Assembly (NCBI RefSeq): GCF_018132105.1
Contig: NZ_JWHL01000001.1
Coordinates: 186,001 to 250,000 of the forward strand
DNA from: Methanocalculus chunghsingensis
GTDB taxonomy: Archaea > Halobacteriota > Methanomicrobia > Methanomicrobiales > Methanocorpusculaceae
Direction: 5' to 3'
DNA: 64,000 nt
Each line of letters begins with the position of its first letter. The stretch's first letter is position 1. The notes under the pieces were generated by a model. It was given only the letters and a program-made list of their open reading frames with translations. It made no database searches and was not told where the DNA came from. Shown here one piece after another: positions 1 to 7,343 of the stretch. The translations under genes were made by a program, and so were the position numbers.

Positions 1-575
1 ACACCTTTGTCATTTAACAAAGACTTAATATAAGTATATATACAGTCAGATATAGAGACAATAAATAGATTGTTAGATAATTGTGCTTTTTTATCCGGAC
101 CAATTACTAATGTTGGGATCTGTTTATTTGAAAAAGCGTATCCTTGATCAATTTCGTCATCAATATGCAAAACAATTTCATTTTCCTCTAATTCGTTAAA
201 TAACGCATCATCAAATTTATAATATAGCTTATCACACGGAATTCTATTTTTTTTCAACCAATTCAATGTCAAATCTTCTAATAAGGGATATTTCATTTTA
301 TTACCTATAGGACGAGATGTGACTATCATTATTAAGTAACCTTGCTTTTTCAATAATTGTAGTACATTGACCATATTCCTATTACATTTTAAATTTGCCT
401 TGAATTCACTCCATCGGTATTTATCTTTAATATTATCATAGTCACTATGACCAATTGTACTCTTGATTTCCTCTTTGGTCAGAAAGTCTGCAGATAATTC
501 ATTATTAACATATTTAATCCAACACAATGGATAATCATTTAACACCCCATCTATATCGCATGTGATTATTTTCAT
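1..575 (-). CDS. HAD-superfamily 5'-nucleotidase-like phosphatase (3' end outside window)
   Basis: The reading frame starts at an ATG (573-575) behind a good ribosome site (TTAGGAGAG) and stays open to the window edge, giving about 191 residues without a stop. It shows the HAD motifs in order: DIDGV near the N-terminus (nucleophile aspartate), an IVTSRP motif near residue 90 (motif II), and HIDDE near residue 150 (acidic metal-binding pair). The layout fits small cytosolic 5'(3')-deoxynucleotidase-like HAD phosphatases, often found in polysaccharide clusters where they dephosphorylate sugar or nucleotide intermediates; the substrate cannot be told. It is clearly more AT-rich than nearly everything else in the window, which suggests recent transfer with a polysaccharide cluster lying to the left. 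Same strand as the cytidylyltransferase scrap and the ABC exporter. Confidence 0.75.
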   Translation of the reverse strand, partial: MKIITCDIDGVLNDYPLCWIKYVNNELSADFLTKEEIKSTIGHSDYDNIKDKYRWSEFKANLKCNRNMVNVLQLLKKQGYLIMIVTSRPIGNKMKYPLLEDLTLNWLKKNRIPCDKLYYKFDDALFNELEENEIVLHIDDEIDQGYAFSNKQIPTLVIGPDKKAQLSNNLFIVSISDCIYTYIKSLLNDKG

Positions 576-639
576 CGAAATATTCTCTCCTAAATTGTCA
601 TCATTTTTATTATTTATCTCTGTTACATCTAAAGATTTT

Positions 640-774
640 TCATTTAGTTAAGTCCGATATCTCTTTTTCGAGGAGAAAAAAAATAACCAACAGATCAAGC
701 ATCGGCTTTGGAATTGTGTGCGTTTCTTCAGCGAGGCGTGTACCAAATCCACCTGCGAGTGTGAGGGTTTTCAT
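640..774 (-). pseudogene. rfbF: Glucose-1-phosphate cytidylyltransferase, N-terminal fragment
   Basis: A 44-residue frame begins MKTLTLAGGFGTRL and continues EETHTIPKPM. This is the nucleotide-binding start of sugar-1-phosphate nucleotidyltransferases, and the EETHTIPKPM part is typical of RfbF-like glucose-1-phosphate cytidylyltransferases. Family members run to about 250 residues, but here similarity stops right after the PKPM motif and a TGA follows about 18 codons later. The active enzyme makes CDP-glucose for deoxysugar synthesis. I read it as a remnant left by deletion or recombination at the edge of a polysaccharide cluster. A longer frame starting at 822 exists, but MKTL at 774 is the homologous start. 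Confidence 0.7.
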
Positions 775-952
775 GAGACAATACAACTCCGGATCCCTAT
801 GAATAGCGAACAAACACATCACTCACAAGCATCAAAATAATGCAGAATCATACGCTGACAGTTTCACTCACATACTATGTGCAAAGAGTGATCATAAGTG
901 CTTTGATAAGATTCTGTATCCCCAGAAAACTTCACACAAAGAGCCTCTCCGA

Positions 953-2779
953 TCACTCCTCATCAATCTGAGGTTCTTCCGCACTCCCCTTCTCCCCCTG
1001 ACCCAGATACAACCGATAATACTCCCCCCTCGCTTCAAGCAACTCCTCATGGCTCCCGCTCTCCACAATCTTCCCTGCCTTCAGGACATGAATCACATGG
1101 GCATCCTGGATCGTCGATAACCGGTGGGCAATCGTGATCACAGTCATATTCGCAGAAAGCCGCTTGACAGAATCGATGATCCGCTTCTCAGAGATATTAT
1201 CAAGCGAACTCGTCGCCTCATCCAGCAGCAGGATCTCCGGATTCCGCAGGATAATCCGGGCAATCGCCACCCGCTGCCGCTGGCCGCCGGAGAGCTTCAT
1301 CCCCTGGTCGCCGATGATAGTGTCATAGCCATAATCGGTTCGCATGATGAAGTCATGGGCATCGGCTCGGCGAGCGGCTGCGATGATCTCATCATCAGTG
1401 CAGTCGAGACCGAACCGGATATTCTCCCTGATAGAATCATTGTAGATGAAGGTCTCCTGGCCGATGTATCCAAGGGATCGGAGATAGCTTGTGGTGTCGA
1501 ATTCATTGATATCCACCCCATCTATTGCAATCCTCCCGGAATCTGGAGAGTAGAGGAGAGCGAGGAGATTGGCGATCGTCGTCTTGCCGGATCCTGAGTC
1601 CCCGACGATTGCAACTGAGGTATTCTTTTCAATTGCAAACGAGAGATCACTGATCGTATTCCCGGCCGCATCCGGGTACCGGAAGCTTACCCCTTCAAAT
1701 GCAATTGATCGATCAAAAGAGAGAGGAAGACCACCGCCCTGAATCCTCTTCTTCTCTCGCTCACTCTCTTCCTGGATGAGTTCTGCATGCACAAGCTCAA
1801 GGGCAGGGAGGTACTGAACCATATACGAGAGATTGCTCTGTGCCTGGCTTACTGCTGGTACCAGCCGGTAGAGGGCTAGCATGAATGTCCCAAAAAGGCC
1901 TATATAGGAGAGGAAATCCCCGCCTGTTGAGATGTAGAGCACAAGAGCACCAATTGCAATGACCGAGAACATCAGGAAATCATTGATGATCGATGGAAGC
2001 TTACTAAGAGCATTCACAAAAGTATATGCCTGCCTGAGCTTCGAAACAGCAGCATCATATTTTTCAGCCCAGAAAGAATGTGAACCCGTGATAAAGATCG
2101 TCTTGATCCCGGAGATGAACTCCTGGTAGGCAACGGACTTCTGCATAAGTGCAGTATTCAAAGCTGAACTGTTCCGGTAGACACGGGTGAAGAGCTGCTG
2201 CCTGATAAGATATGCATAGATTATTCCGAGGATCACCAGTGCGAAAGCTAGCCAGAAGGAGAGATAGATGATAAAAAGGAAATAGAGCAGTGCCATCAGG
2301 GAGTTCTTAACGCATTCCATGAACTGGTTGATCGCCTGGCCGGACTCTGTCACCGCTCCCTGCCCGATATACAGCAGATCGCCCTGCTTCTTTGCGGCAA
2401 AATAACTGTAATCATTGCCAATCAGGCGGGCAAAGATCCGCCTGTCAAGCGAATCCCGTACCGCTGCAAAGACATACGCCCCTGAGTAGGCAACAATCCC
2501 GTAAAACCCGGCGATGAATCCGGTTGTCAGAAGGAGCAGCAGTGCCGAGGCGAGGAACGGATGCATCGTTCCCGGCAGGATCAGGTCAAAGAACGTATCA
2601 AGGAGCCGGTGCTGGTTCTCGACATCCAGCCCGTAATTGATGATCGGGTACACAAGTGACACCCGGAAGACCTCAAGCCCGGCAAGTGCGATGACCGCCA
2701 GAAGATAGAGTGCGAGCATCTTCTTGAAGGGGCCGAAGAGATAGTAGAGAATACGACTAGCGTTCCTGATGACCGACAC
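953..2779 (-). CDS. ABC exporter, fused membrane and ATPase domains (flippase-like)
   Basis: This 608-residue half-transporter has an N-terminal type IV exporter membrane domain (about residues 1-320, six hydrophobic segments) and a C-terminal ATPase. Walker A (GDSGSGKTT) starts at residue 393, followed by the signature LSGGQRQR, Walker B (ILLLDEAT) and an AHRLST switch histidine. It would work as a homodimer in the cytoplasmic membrane. Family members move lipids, drugs or peptides (MsbA) or flip lipid-linked oligosaccharides (PglK). Its position between polysaccharide gene remnants and the AglB/glycosyltransferase block suggests export or flipping of a lipid-linked glycan, but that is context only. 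Its start is at 2779; the N-terminus lies next to the toxin-antitoxin island. Confidence 0.85.
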   Translation of the reverse strand: MSVIRNASRILYYLFGPFKKMLALYLLAVIALAGLEVFRVSLVYPIINYGLDVENQHRLLDTFFDLILPGTMHPFLASALLLLLTTGFIAGFYGIVAYSGAYVFAAVRDSLDRRIFARLIGNDYSYFAAKKQGDLLYIGQGAVTESGQAINQFMECVKNSLMALLYFLFIIYLSFWLAFALVILGIIYAYLIRQQLFTRVYRNSSALNTALMQKSVAYQEFISGIKTIFITGSHSFWAEKYDAAVSKLRQAYTFVNALSKLPSIINDFLMFSVIAIGALVLYISTGGDFLSYIGLFGTFMLALYRLVPAVSQAQSNLSYMVQYLPALELVHAELIQEESEREKKRIQGGGLPLSFDRSIAFEGVSFRYPDAAGNTISDLSFAIEKNTSVAIVGDSGSGKTTIANLLALLYSPDSGRIAIDGVDINEFDTTSYLRSLGYIGQETFIYNDSIRENIRFGLDCTDDEIIAAARRADAHDFIMRTDYGYDTIIGDQGMKLSGGQRQRVAIARIILRNPEILLLDEATSSLDNISEKRIIDSVKRLSANMTVITIAHRLSTIQDAHVIHVLKAGKIVESGSHEELLEARGEYYRLYLGQGEKGSAEEPQIDEE

Positions 2780-2844
2780 GAATGATCCCCGATTAGTTCC
2801 TCAGTGTTTGACGGACAGACGTATGTAGTATTCGATTGAAAGGA

Positions 2845-2904
2845 GGAGAGGGTCTGATCAATCATCCGGATTCGGGCATGGTGCTCAACCTTTACCGGAT
2901 CCCA
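2845..2904. repeat. 60-bp direct repeat, copy 1
   Basis: This segment matches 3557-3615 in the same orientation with about six substitutions and one single-base indel. The two copies bracket the first hicB/hicA module. It has no coding sense that I can support. A flanking direct repeat of this kind points to insertion or duplication of the bracketed module. Confidence 0.8.
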
Positions 2905-2944
2905 CATGAATCTTCAATAAATTGAAGCTTCAATGCTGGTTCCT

Positions 2945-3170
2945 TTACAACAGGTTCCGGAATTCCTCTGGTGACAGGCCAGCCTGCGAGAGTATTGTTT
3001 GCAGGGTCTTTGGTGCCACTATTTGCCCTGAGTGGACTGGAACAGTGACCAGAAAGCCTCGTTCTGCATGATGGAGATAATGATGACTACCCCTGATATG
3101 CACAACTTCGAATCCTGCCCATCTTCAATGCCCGAATAACCGTATCTCCATGTATTATTGGGAGTTTCAT
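2945..3170 (-). pseudogene. hicA: HicA-family toxin, frameshifted
   Basis: From ATG 3168-3170 the frame reads MKLPIIHGDTVIRALKMG and then needs a +1 shift to continue as GFEVVHIRGSHHYLHH, followed by AERGFLVTVPVHSGQ and ending at TAA 2945-2947. Put together this is a complete HicA of about 74 residues, including the catalytic-histidine motif GSHHYLHH. HicA toxins are small double-stranded-RNA-binding-fold proteins that cut mRNA. The single extra base about 16 codons in destroys the product unless frameshifting occurs. It lies downstream of hicB on the same strand (85-base gap), the order seen in many archaeal HicBA operons. Confidence 0.8.
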
Positions 3171-3254
3171 ATTAACCTTGACCCCTTTCTGATCGGGTAA
3201 AGCAGTCCAGCTCTATACTCAAGAAATCTGATGAGAGGATTAGATTATCAAGGA

Positions 3255-3488
3255 TTAGAGTCCGGCATTCTCTGCATGCATTGGAACGGTAACTACAACG
3301 GGAATTGGTCTGCCGAGTTTTCTGGCAACCTCAATGTATCCGGATATCGCCTCCTCAATATGTGTCAGAGCCTCCTCCCAGGTTGACCCCTGGCTGATAC
3401 ATCCTGGAAGAGATGGAACAGTTACGGTATATCCGCCGTCTTCATTTTTTTCCATGAGAACAGTATAGCGAAGATCCTTCTCTGACAT
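3255..3488 (-). CDS. hicB: HicB-family antitoxin
   Basis: A 77-residue protein with the HicB partial-RNaseH-like fold signature: YTVLMEKNEDGGYTVTVPSL, then PGCISQGSTWEEALTHIEEA. Both the DGGY turn and the GCxSQG motif are intact. HicB binds and neutralises HicA and represses the operon. It lacks a clear C-terminal DNA-binding domain, as do other short HicBs. The partner hicA downstream is frameshifted, so this antitoxin may now be an orphan. The pair is bracketed by 60-bp direct repeats. Confidence 0.85.
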   Translation of the reverse strand: MSEKDLRYTVLMEKNEDGGYTVTVPSLPGCISQGSTWEEALTHIEEAISGYIEVARKLGRPIPVVVTVPMHAENAGL

Positions 3489-3556
3489 ACGACTTCTCCA
3501 GATTAGACATTATGTATAGAACTATAAAGTGATTCTGATGAACCTCACCCTGAGGG

Positions 3557-3615
3557 GGAGAGGGTCTGATCAACCATCCGGATCCGGGCATGGTGCACAA
3601 CCCTTGCCGGACCCA
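3557..3615. repeat. 60-bp direct repeat, copy 2
   Basis: Second copy of the 2845-2904 repeat, same orientation. Immediately to its right (3619-3668) begins a scrap of the antitoxin gene also found at 10000-10548, so the repeat sits at a junction between unrelated pieces. The wider gene-free stretch 3489-3891 holds this repeat, the scrap, a 12-bp tandem repeat and otherwise nothing I recognise. Confidence 0.8.
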
Positions 3616-3618
3616 TGA

Positions 3619-3668
3619 CTTCCATCTCAAAGACCCCGCTGCTTCTGTGATTCGTATATTCCCTTCTG
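3619..3668 (-). pseudogene. Scrap of DUF2283/Phd-like antitoxin gene
   Basis: About 50 bases match 10078-10127 (the 3' part of the gene at 10000-10548) with only a few differences and in the same orientation. On the minus strand it encodes the equivalent of the RITESAGSLRW stretch. No start, no flanking reading frame. It is best read as debris from a past duplication of the region around the intact gene. Confidence 0.65.
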
Positions 3669-3762
3669 GTATGTTCCGGGTCTAACAGCCTACCACGGAG
3701 CTATCTCAGACACGCAAAGGAAGGTACGCTTTGAGCTTTTGTGGGGTGGCTATCAAAAGATT

Positions 3763-3798
3763 ACTCATGCAATCACTCATGCAATCACTCATGCAATC
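3763..3798. repeat. 12-bp tandem repeat, three units
   Basis: The unit actcatgcaatc occurs three times head to tail, with partial continuation. It lies in the leader of the truncated hicBA copy and would encode repeated THAI if translated. This looks like slippage in non-coding DNA; no function is evident. Confidence 0.85.
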
Positions 3799-3891
3799 TC
3801 TCCCCATGGTTGCCAGTCCATCAGAAGGTTATTTATTCACCAAATGCTAGAGAACACAGCTGTAGAATTATGGATAAAATGGGAGAATGGC

Positions 3892-4125
3892 TTGGAGTGG
3901 GCAGATTTGAATTTTAAAATTGTTCTTGAACAGGATGAGGATGGATGGTATATCGCTACAGTTCCAGCACTTCCGGGGTGCATCTCTCAAGGAAAAACTG
4001 AGGAGGAGGCAAAGAAGAATATTGTCGAAGCAATTGAACTTCATCTTCGTTCGCTTGCACAGGATGGTGTTCCACTGTATCAGAAAGATGGGCGAAAAGA
4101 GACATTTGTTGCAATCAACCTATGA
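3892..4125 (+). CDS. hicB: HicB-family antitoxin (duplicate copy A)
   Basis: Starting at a TTG this encodes 77 residues nearly identical to the hicB at 9554-9787 (differences include V/F near residue 11 and D/E near residue 67). It carries the HicB core: EQDEDGWYIATVPALPGC followed by ISQGKTEEEAKKNI. A longer frame from 3739 exists, but it runs through the 12-bp repeats and has no counterpart in copy B, so I place the start at the shared TTG. Its hicA partner is cut off after about nine codons by the Rpn-tail repeat. Possibly an orphan antitoxin. Confidence 0.75.
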   Translation: MEWADLNFKIVLEQDEDGWYIATVPALPGCISQGKTEEEAKKNIVEAIELHLRSLAQDGVPLYQKDGRKETFVAINL

Positions 4126-4149
4126 GTTCTAAACTGCCAGTCCTTTCAT
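4122..4149 (+). pseudogene. hicA: HicA toxin, truncated after nine codons
   Basis: The first 27 bases equal the start of hicA at 9784 (MSSKLPVLS) and overlap the hicB stop by four bases, as in the intact copy. Identity breaks abruptly at 4149/4150, where the repeated 3' end of the Rpn-type gene begins. This is a clean recombination or insertion joint. Confidence 0.8.
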
Positions 4150-4519
4150 GCGAGGTTCAATCAATCCGGAAATCTACCATTTCGGGATATACGGCCCCAG
4201 GTCTTCGATACGCTCTATATCGAGGATGTCCGCGCTCAGAATATCAAGCGTTGAGGAATCCAGGGTATCAATCGCCTGGCTGAGTGTCTGTGGCAATGGA
4301 CCAAACTTCCTTGTCAACAGCTGTTTGATGACTTTTATCTGTCCCTCTTCCCTTCCTTCTTCCCTTCCCTTCTCCCTTCCCTTCTTCTCGGCGAATTTTA
4401 TGACCTTCAGCATCTGTAACTCCTCCCACAGTTCTTCAAGTGTTTCTTCATCGACAATACGATTTGAGACGACAAGCGAGAGTACACATATCTTCTGGCT
4501 CACTGCCGTCTCAGGGACC
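4150..4519. repeat. Duplicated Rpn-gene tail, copy A (about 370 bp)
   Basis: Direct repeat of 4656-5013 in the same orientation. Both copies begin with the same gcgagg(t/a)tcaatcaatcc. Copy A is longer by 12 bases in a stretch encoding GREEG units, so the short charged repeat has varied in number. Copy A ends where sequence similarity to the Rpn gene stops, around residue 180 of the full protein. Confidence 0.85.
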
Positions 4520-4533
4520 TGTCTGAACGACAC
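4174..4533 (-). pseudogene. C-terminal fragment of Rpn-type nuclease/transposase
   Basis: A 119-residue frame matches the C-terminal part of the adjacent 4680-5549 product: a hydrophobic helix region, a charged EKKGREKGREEG linker and the DUF4351-like tail (LLTRKFGPLPQTLSQAID). It lacks the whole nuclease domain. The first few codons (MSFRQVP) come from unrelated DNA. It could be translated as a free tail domain, but I treat it as a truncated duplicate. The 4534-4655 spacer between the two copies holds nothing I recognise. Confidence 0.75.
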
Positions 4534-4655
4534 TGGTGAACGTGAACGATCTCTGCGCTGGCAGTTCCGCAGGCTTGCCGTTGATCAATGGATGTGTATC
4601 TGGAACAAGAATGGGGGAATGGCTCCAGAAGACATCTCTCTGTGTAAGGATCTCT

Positions 4656-5013
4656 GCGAGGATCAATCAATCCGGAAATCTACCATTTCGGGATATACTG
4701 CTTCAGGTCTTCGATACGCTCTATATCGAGGATGTCCGCGGTCAGAATATCAAGCGTTGAGGAGTCCAGGGTATCAATCGCCTGGCTGAGTGTCTGTGGC
4801 AATGGACCAAACTTCCTTGTCAACAGCTGTTTGATGACTTTTATCTGTCCCTCTTCCCTTCCCTTCTCTCTTCCCTTCTTCTCGGCGAATTTTATGACCT
4901 TCAGCATCTGTAACTCCTCCCACAGTTCTTCAAGTGTTTCTTCATCGACAATACGATTTGAGATGACAAGCGAGAGTACACATATCTTCTGGCTTACTGT
5001 CGTCTCAGGGATC
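4656..5013. repeat. Duplicated Rpn-gene tail, copy B
   Basis: The matching copy of 4150-4519, here forming the genuine 3' end of the Rpn-type gene. The left edges of both copies coincide 24 bases beyond the gene's stop codon, which would be expected if that edge is the end of a mobile or amplified unit. Confidence 0.85.
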
Positions 5014-5549
5014 TCCTTTGCAAGCTCAATCGTCTTCCTGAGCAGGGCATCTACTGACAGGCTGCTCCTCATCAGAGGCAGAAAGATTAATTCAAGCTCA
5101 TTGATCTCTTCTCCTCTCTTCAATGCAGATTGAATCTTTTCAATCAACGCATCGCCGTCACGATTCCCGAGGATCAATTGTGTTACCGTATACTGTAAAC
5201 TCCCGGTATTTATACTTTGTACACCCTTCGACCCGGTGAAGGGGGTCAGCACAATCGTATGGATCATCGTCTTATACCGGTTGTAGAGCCGGAGATCATA
5301 ATGTGCAAAACGGACGAGATCATCCCGTGATAGGTGCGTCTCTTCTTCAAGATGGAGGATAGTGTTATCTTCCAGCCGGAAGGTGAGATCCATCATGTCA
5401 TCATGTGTCTCCACCTCTGGAATTTCCGTCTCCATAAATCCGGTGATGCGTGGAAGATCAACCCCAAGGAAGTCCAGAGACCGGTTCTCAAAGAGAGAGA
5501 AGGCCTCTTTGAAGACGAGATCATAATTCTGATGATTAATCTGCTGCAT
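4680..5549 (-). CDS. Rpn-family recombination-promoting nuclease/putative transposase
   Basis: A 289-residue protein typical of the PD-(D/E)XK nuclease family transposases. The N-terminal part (NYDLVFKEAFSLF, about 7-20) is the usual Rpn opening. DLTFRLEDNTILHLEEE (about 53-70) supplies the acidic catalytic stretch, though the usual ExQ/ExK is here EEETH. The C-terminus has a REKGREEGQ charged linker and a DUF4351-like tail. Rpn proteins cleave DNA and promote RecA-independent recombination; they multiply in genomes rich in repeats. That may relate to the duplications around it, but no direct link is shown. Full length and apparently intact. Confidence 0.85.
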   Translation of the reverse strand: MQQINHQNYDLVFKEAFSLFENRSLDFLGVDLPRITGFMETEIPEVETHDDMMDLTFRLEDNTILHLEEETHLSRDDLVRFAHYDLRLYNRYKTMIHTIVLTPFTGSKGVQSINTGSLQYTVTQLILGNRDGDALIEKIQSALKRGEEINELELIFLPLMRSSLSVDALLRKTIELAKEIPETTVSQKICVLSLVISNRIVDEETLEELWEELQMLKVIKFAEKKGREKGREEGQIKVIKQLLTRKFGPLPQTLSQAIDTLDSSTLDILTADILDIERIEDLKQYIPKW

Positions 5550-5725
5550 GTCTGGTACCAGAACTGGGATTGTATCATATGAGTACTCTTCGATTCATTC
5601 CACCGTCTTCTCCAACGTATCCAGCACCCATCCAAAACCAATACATATGATGATGGACGCCCATTATGTACATATGAGACCGGGCATGCCCCCCACAGAA
5701 GACCTGGCACGCGAAGCTGTCAGGC

Positions 5726-6037
5726 GCATATGGATCAGTTGCAGCAGGGCAGGCAAGGGATGATTCGGATCTCGATCTCTGCCTCTGGTATGATGGAGAT
5801 GCAACCGAGGCCGAACGATTCAGGTTTGCGTGTATAAAAGAGCTCTCTGATTCCCGGTATGATATCCTGATCTTTTTCCACCTCCCGCTCTACATCAGAA
5901 TTGAGGTCATCCGGGGCCGCCTCCTCTATGCAAAAGATTTGCGCTTTGTGTATGACATTGCATACCGGACAATCAGGGAATTTGATTATTTCAAACACCG
6001 TTTCTATGACTATATCGGAAAAGAGGCGATGGTATGA
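5726..6037 (+). pseudogene. MntA-like nucleotidyltransferase antitoxin, 5' end lost
   Basis: From AYGSVAAGQARDDSDLDLCL onward, 103 residues match the minimal nucleotidyltransferase fold: GSVAAG plus SDLDL provides the glycine turn and the two metal-binding aspartates, and the tail ends IREFDYFKHRFYDYIGKEAMV as in MntA antitoxins. The stretch upstream is in another frame (DLAREAV just before the joint), with no start in frame, so the N-terminus appears frameshifted or deleted. MntA antitoxins AMPylate HepT toxins. A HEPN-like scrap follows within nine bases. Confidence 0.65.
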
Positions 6038-6045
6038 GGGGCGAT

Positions 6046-6117
6046 ATGAGTAGTGTGGTCAGGGACACACTGATCCGGATAAAACTCAACTTCTCCAACC
6101 GTATTCAGGATCCGTGA
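6046..6117 (+). pseudogene. Possible HepT (HEPN toxin) N-terminal scrap
   Basis: ATG at 6046 opens MSSVVRDTLIRIKLNFSNRI and stops four codons later. The VxRDTLIRK-like opening resembles the first helix of HepT HEPN toxins, and the position just after an MntA-type gene fits. Too short to be certain; the rest of the gene is absent. The stretch 6118-6387 that follows shows no gene I recognise. Confidence 0.4.
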
Positions 6118-6387
6118 GAAACTCGTGGTTGTTACATTTTTCGACTCTTCTCCAAAATTCTGATCGCGGGGATTCTTCCAGAATTCTTAAGAACGTGGGA
6201 AAAGATCCCGAGTAGAATTCCCGATGCAACAACCTGATTATCGGGAGTGAGTTAAAGCAGGTGAGGCGGGGATTTCTGATGCTCAATACCATAGCCCTTC
6301 TTAAAAGTAATACGAGACCTGTCTCTGACTTGTTAACACCAATAATCTTAAAGCCTGAAAATGATTAATAGTATCAAGACACATTAT

Positions 6388-6419
6388 TATACAGCTGTAT
6401 ATGATTATACAACTGTATA
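6388..6419. promoter_or_regulatory. Twin palindromic operator candidate
   Basis: TATACAGCTGTATA (6388-6401) is a perfect 14-bp palindrome. It is followed 18 bases on by TATACAACTGTATA (6406-6419), the same site with one changed centre base. The pair lies about 105 bases before the antitoxin/RelE operon and next to AT-rich DNA suited to a promoter. Antitoxins often autoregulate through paired palindromes, so an operator is the likely reading. Confidence 0.5.
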
Positions 6420-6525
6420 AACACATATCGCCACATCCATGTACTGGTGTGTATTGATACACGAAGGTATAATCCAAACTATAACAGAAGGAAAAGAAAA
6501 GAATTGTCGTATGGAGAAGGGTAAA

Positions 6526-6753
6526 ATGACGGCACAGAAAAAGGCTGATGTAGCAACGAAGCGGGTAGCCCTCACCCCGGGTACATGGGCGGCACTCTCG
6601 AATATCAAAGAACCGGGGAAGACCCTTGGTGAAACAGTTGCTGATCTTATTGCTGAACACCAGAGACGAAAGCTTGAGTTGGATCTCGATGAAATTGATG
6701 CAACCGGCACCTTCACCTCATGGGAAGAAGCAAAAAAAGAACTTAATCTGTAA
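6526..6753 (+). CDS. Putative antitoxin upstream of RelE
   Basis: A 75-residue, charged, lysine/glutamate-rich protein. The stretch VALTPGTWAALSNIKEPG looks like an N-terminal ribbon-helix-helix-like region (about residues 11-30), and the acidic tail (LDEIDATGTFTSWEEAKKEL) is like those that wrap RelE toxins. I chose ATG 6526 (GGAG eight bases upstream) over 6511 and the 6439 start; all are in frame. It is followed after 12 bases by a RelE-type toxin gene. Family not identified by name. Confidence 0.65.
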   Translation: MTAQKKADVATKRVALTPGTWAALSNIKEPGKTLGETVADLIAEHQRRKLELDLDEIDATGTFTSWEEAKKELNL

Positions 6754-6765
6754 ACGAGGTTCTTT

Positions 6766-7032
6766 GTGCAGATCAAAATAGAGGATCGTGCAAAGGAATT
6801 CATCCGGGAACTTCCACAAAAAGATCGACGTATCATTGGCGAACATATCGAACAGCTTATCCACCATCCACATGCCCGGGGGAATATCAAGAAGCTTCAT
6901 ACAAAAAAACCCCGTTGGCGCATGCATATATCATGGAAATACACGATATTCTTTTCAGCCGATTCCGATACCGTATGGATCGAGAAGATCATGACAATTG
7001 AACAGGCGCACAAGAAATATGGGAAGATCTGA
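6766..7032 (+). CDS. RelE/ParE-family toxin
   Basis: An 88-residue basic protein with the RelE pattern: FIRELPQKDRRIIGEHIEQL helices, then KKLHTKKPRWRMHISWKYTI (the strand with the Arg typical of the active face) and VWIEKIMTIEQAHKKYGKI at the end. GTG start. RelE toxins cut mRNA in the ribosomal A site; ParE relatives poison gyrase. Intact, coupled to the antitoxin 12 bases upstream. Confidence 0.75.
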   Translation: MQIKIEDRAKEFIRELPQKDRRIIGEHIEQLIHHPHARGNIKKLHTKKPRWRMHISWKYTIFFSADSDTVWIEKIMTIEQAHKKYGKI

Positions 7033-7112
7033 CAGTAAAGAAGTAGTTCGCTCATCAAAAACTGATCCACTTTCAGCAAAATCTTTCTCCCAATACCTCC
7101 CTGTAGAATCCC

Positions 7113-7343
7113 ATGGCGAAAACGATTCAACTTCAGCCGGAGACAAAAACCCGTCTGGATGCCTGAAAAATCCACCCCCGGGAGAGTGATGATGAAACAC
7201 TCAACCGCCTTCTGGACATGGCACTTGACCCGGAGCCTCTCTCAGAAGAGACATTGCACCAGATCGAGGAGGGGATAGCAGACATCCGTGCCGGTCGCTT
7301 GAGCTCACTTGAAGATATCACGGTGGAACTGGATCTGAAATGA
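7113..7343 (+). pseudogene. Antitoxin (DUF7557-like) interrupted by an in-frame TGA
   Basis: The frame starts MAKTIQLQPETKTRLDA, meets TGA at codon 18 (7164-7166), then continues in the same frame as KIHPRESDDETLNRLLDMAL, ending DITVELDLK and overlapping the next gene by ATGA. In related methanogen antitoxins the interrupted place reads D-x-L-K-IHPRES, so TGA replaces a leucine codon (one base from TTA/TTG). Everything else is intact. Possible readings: a real nonsense mutation, a restart at the in-frame ATG (MALDPEP), readthrough or a sequence error. Confidence 0.7.

Noticed and set aside
3100-3115. ttcgaatcc resembling a tRNA T-arm
   Set aside because: No cloverleaf can be drawn around it; it is part of the frameshifted hicA.
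3763-3798. Repeats considered as a CRISPR array
   Set aside because: Units are 12 bases with no spacers. No other regularly spaced repeats or cas genes were found in the window.
4148-4789. 213-codon plus-strand frame across the Rpn-tail repeats
   Set aside because: It runs antisense through both copies of a recognisable C-terminal domain; serine/proline-rich shadow product.
6086-6292. 68-codon minus-strand frame
   Set aside because: No ribosome site or family resemblance; overlaps the HEPN-like scrap.
7164-7166. TGA in the antitoxin as selenocysteine
   Set aside because: Selenocysteine use is not expected in this group, the homologous residue is leucine and no SECIS-like element was seen.
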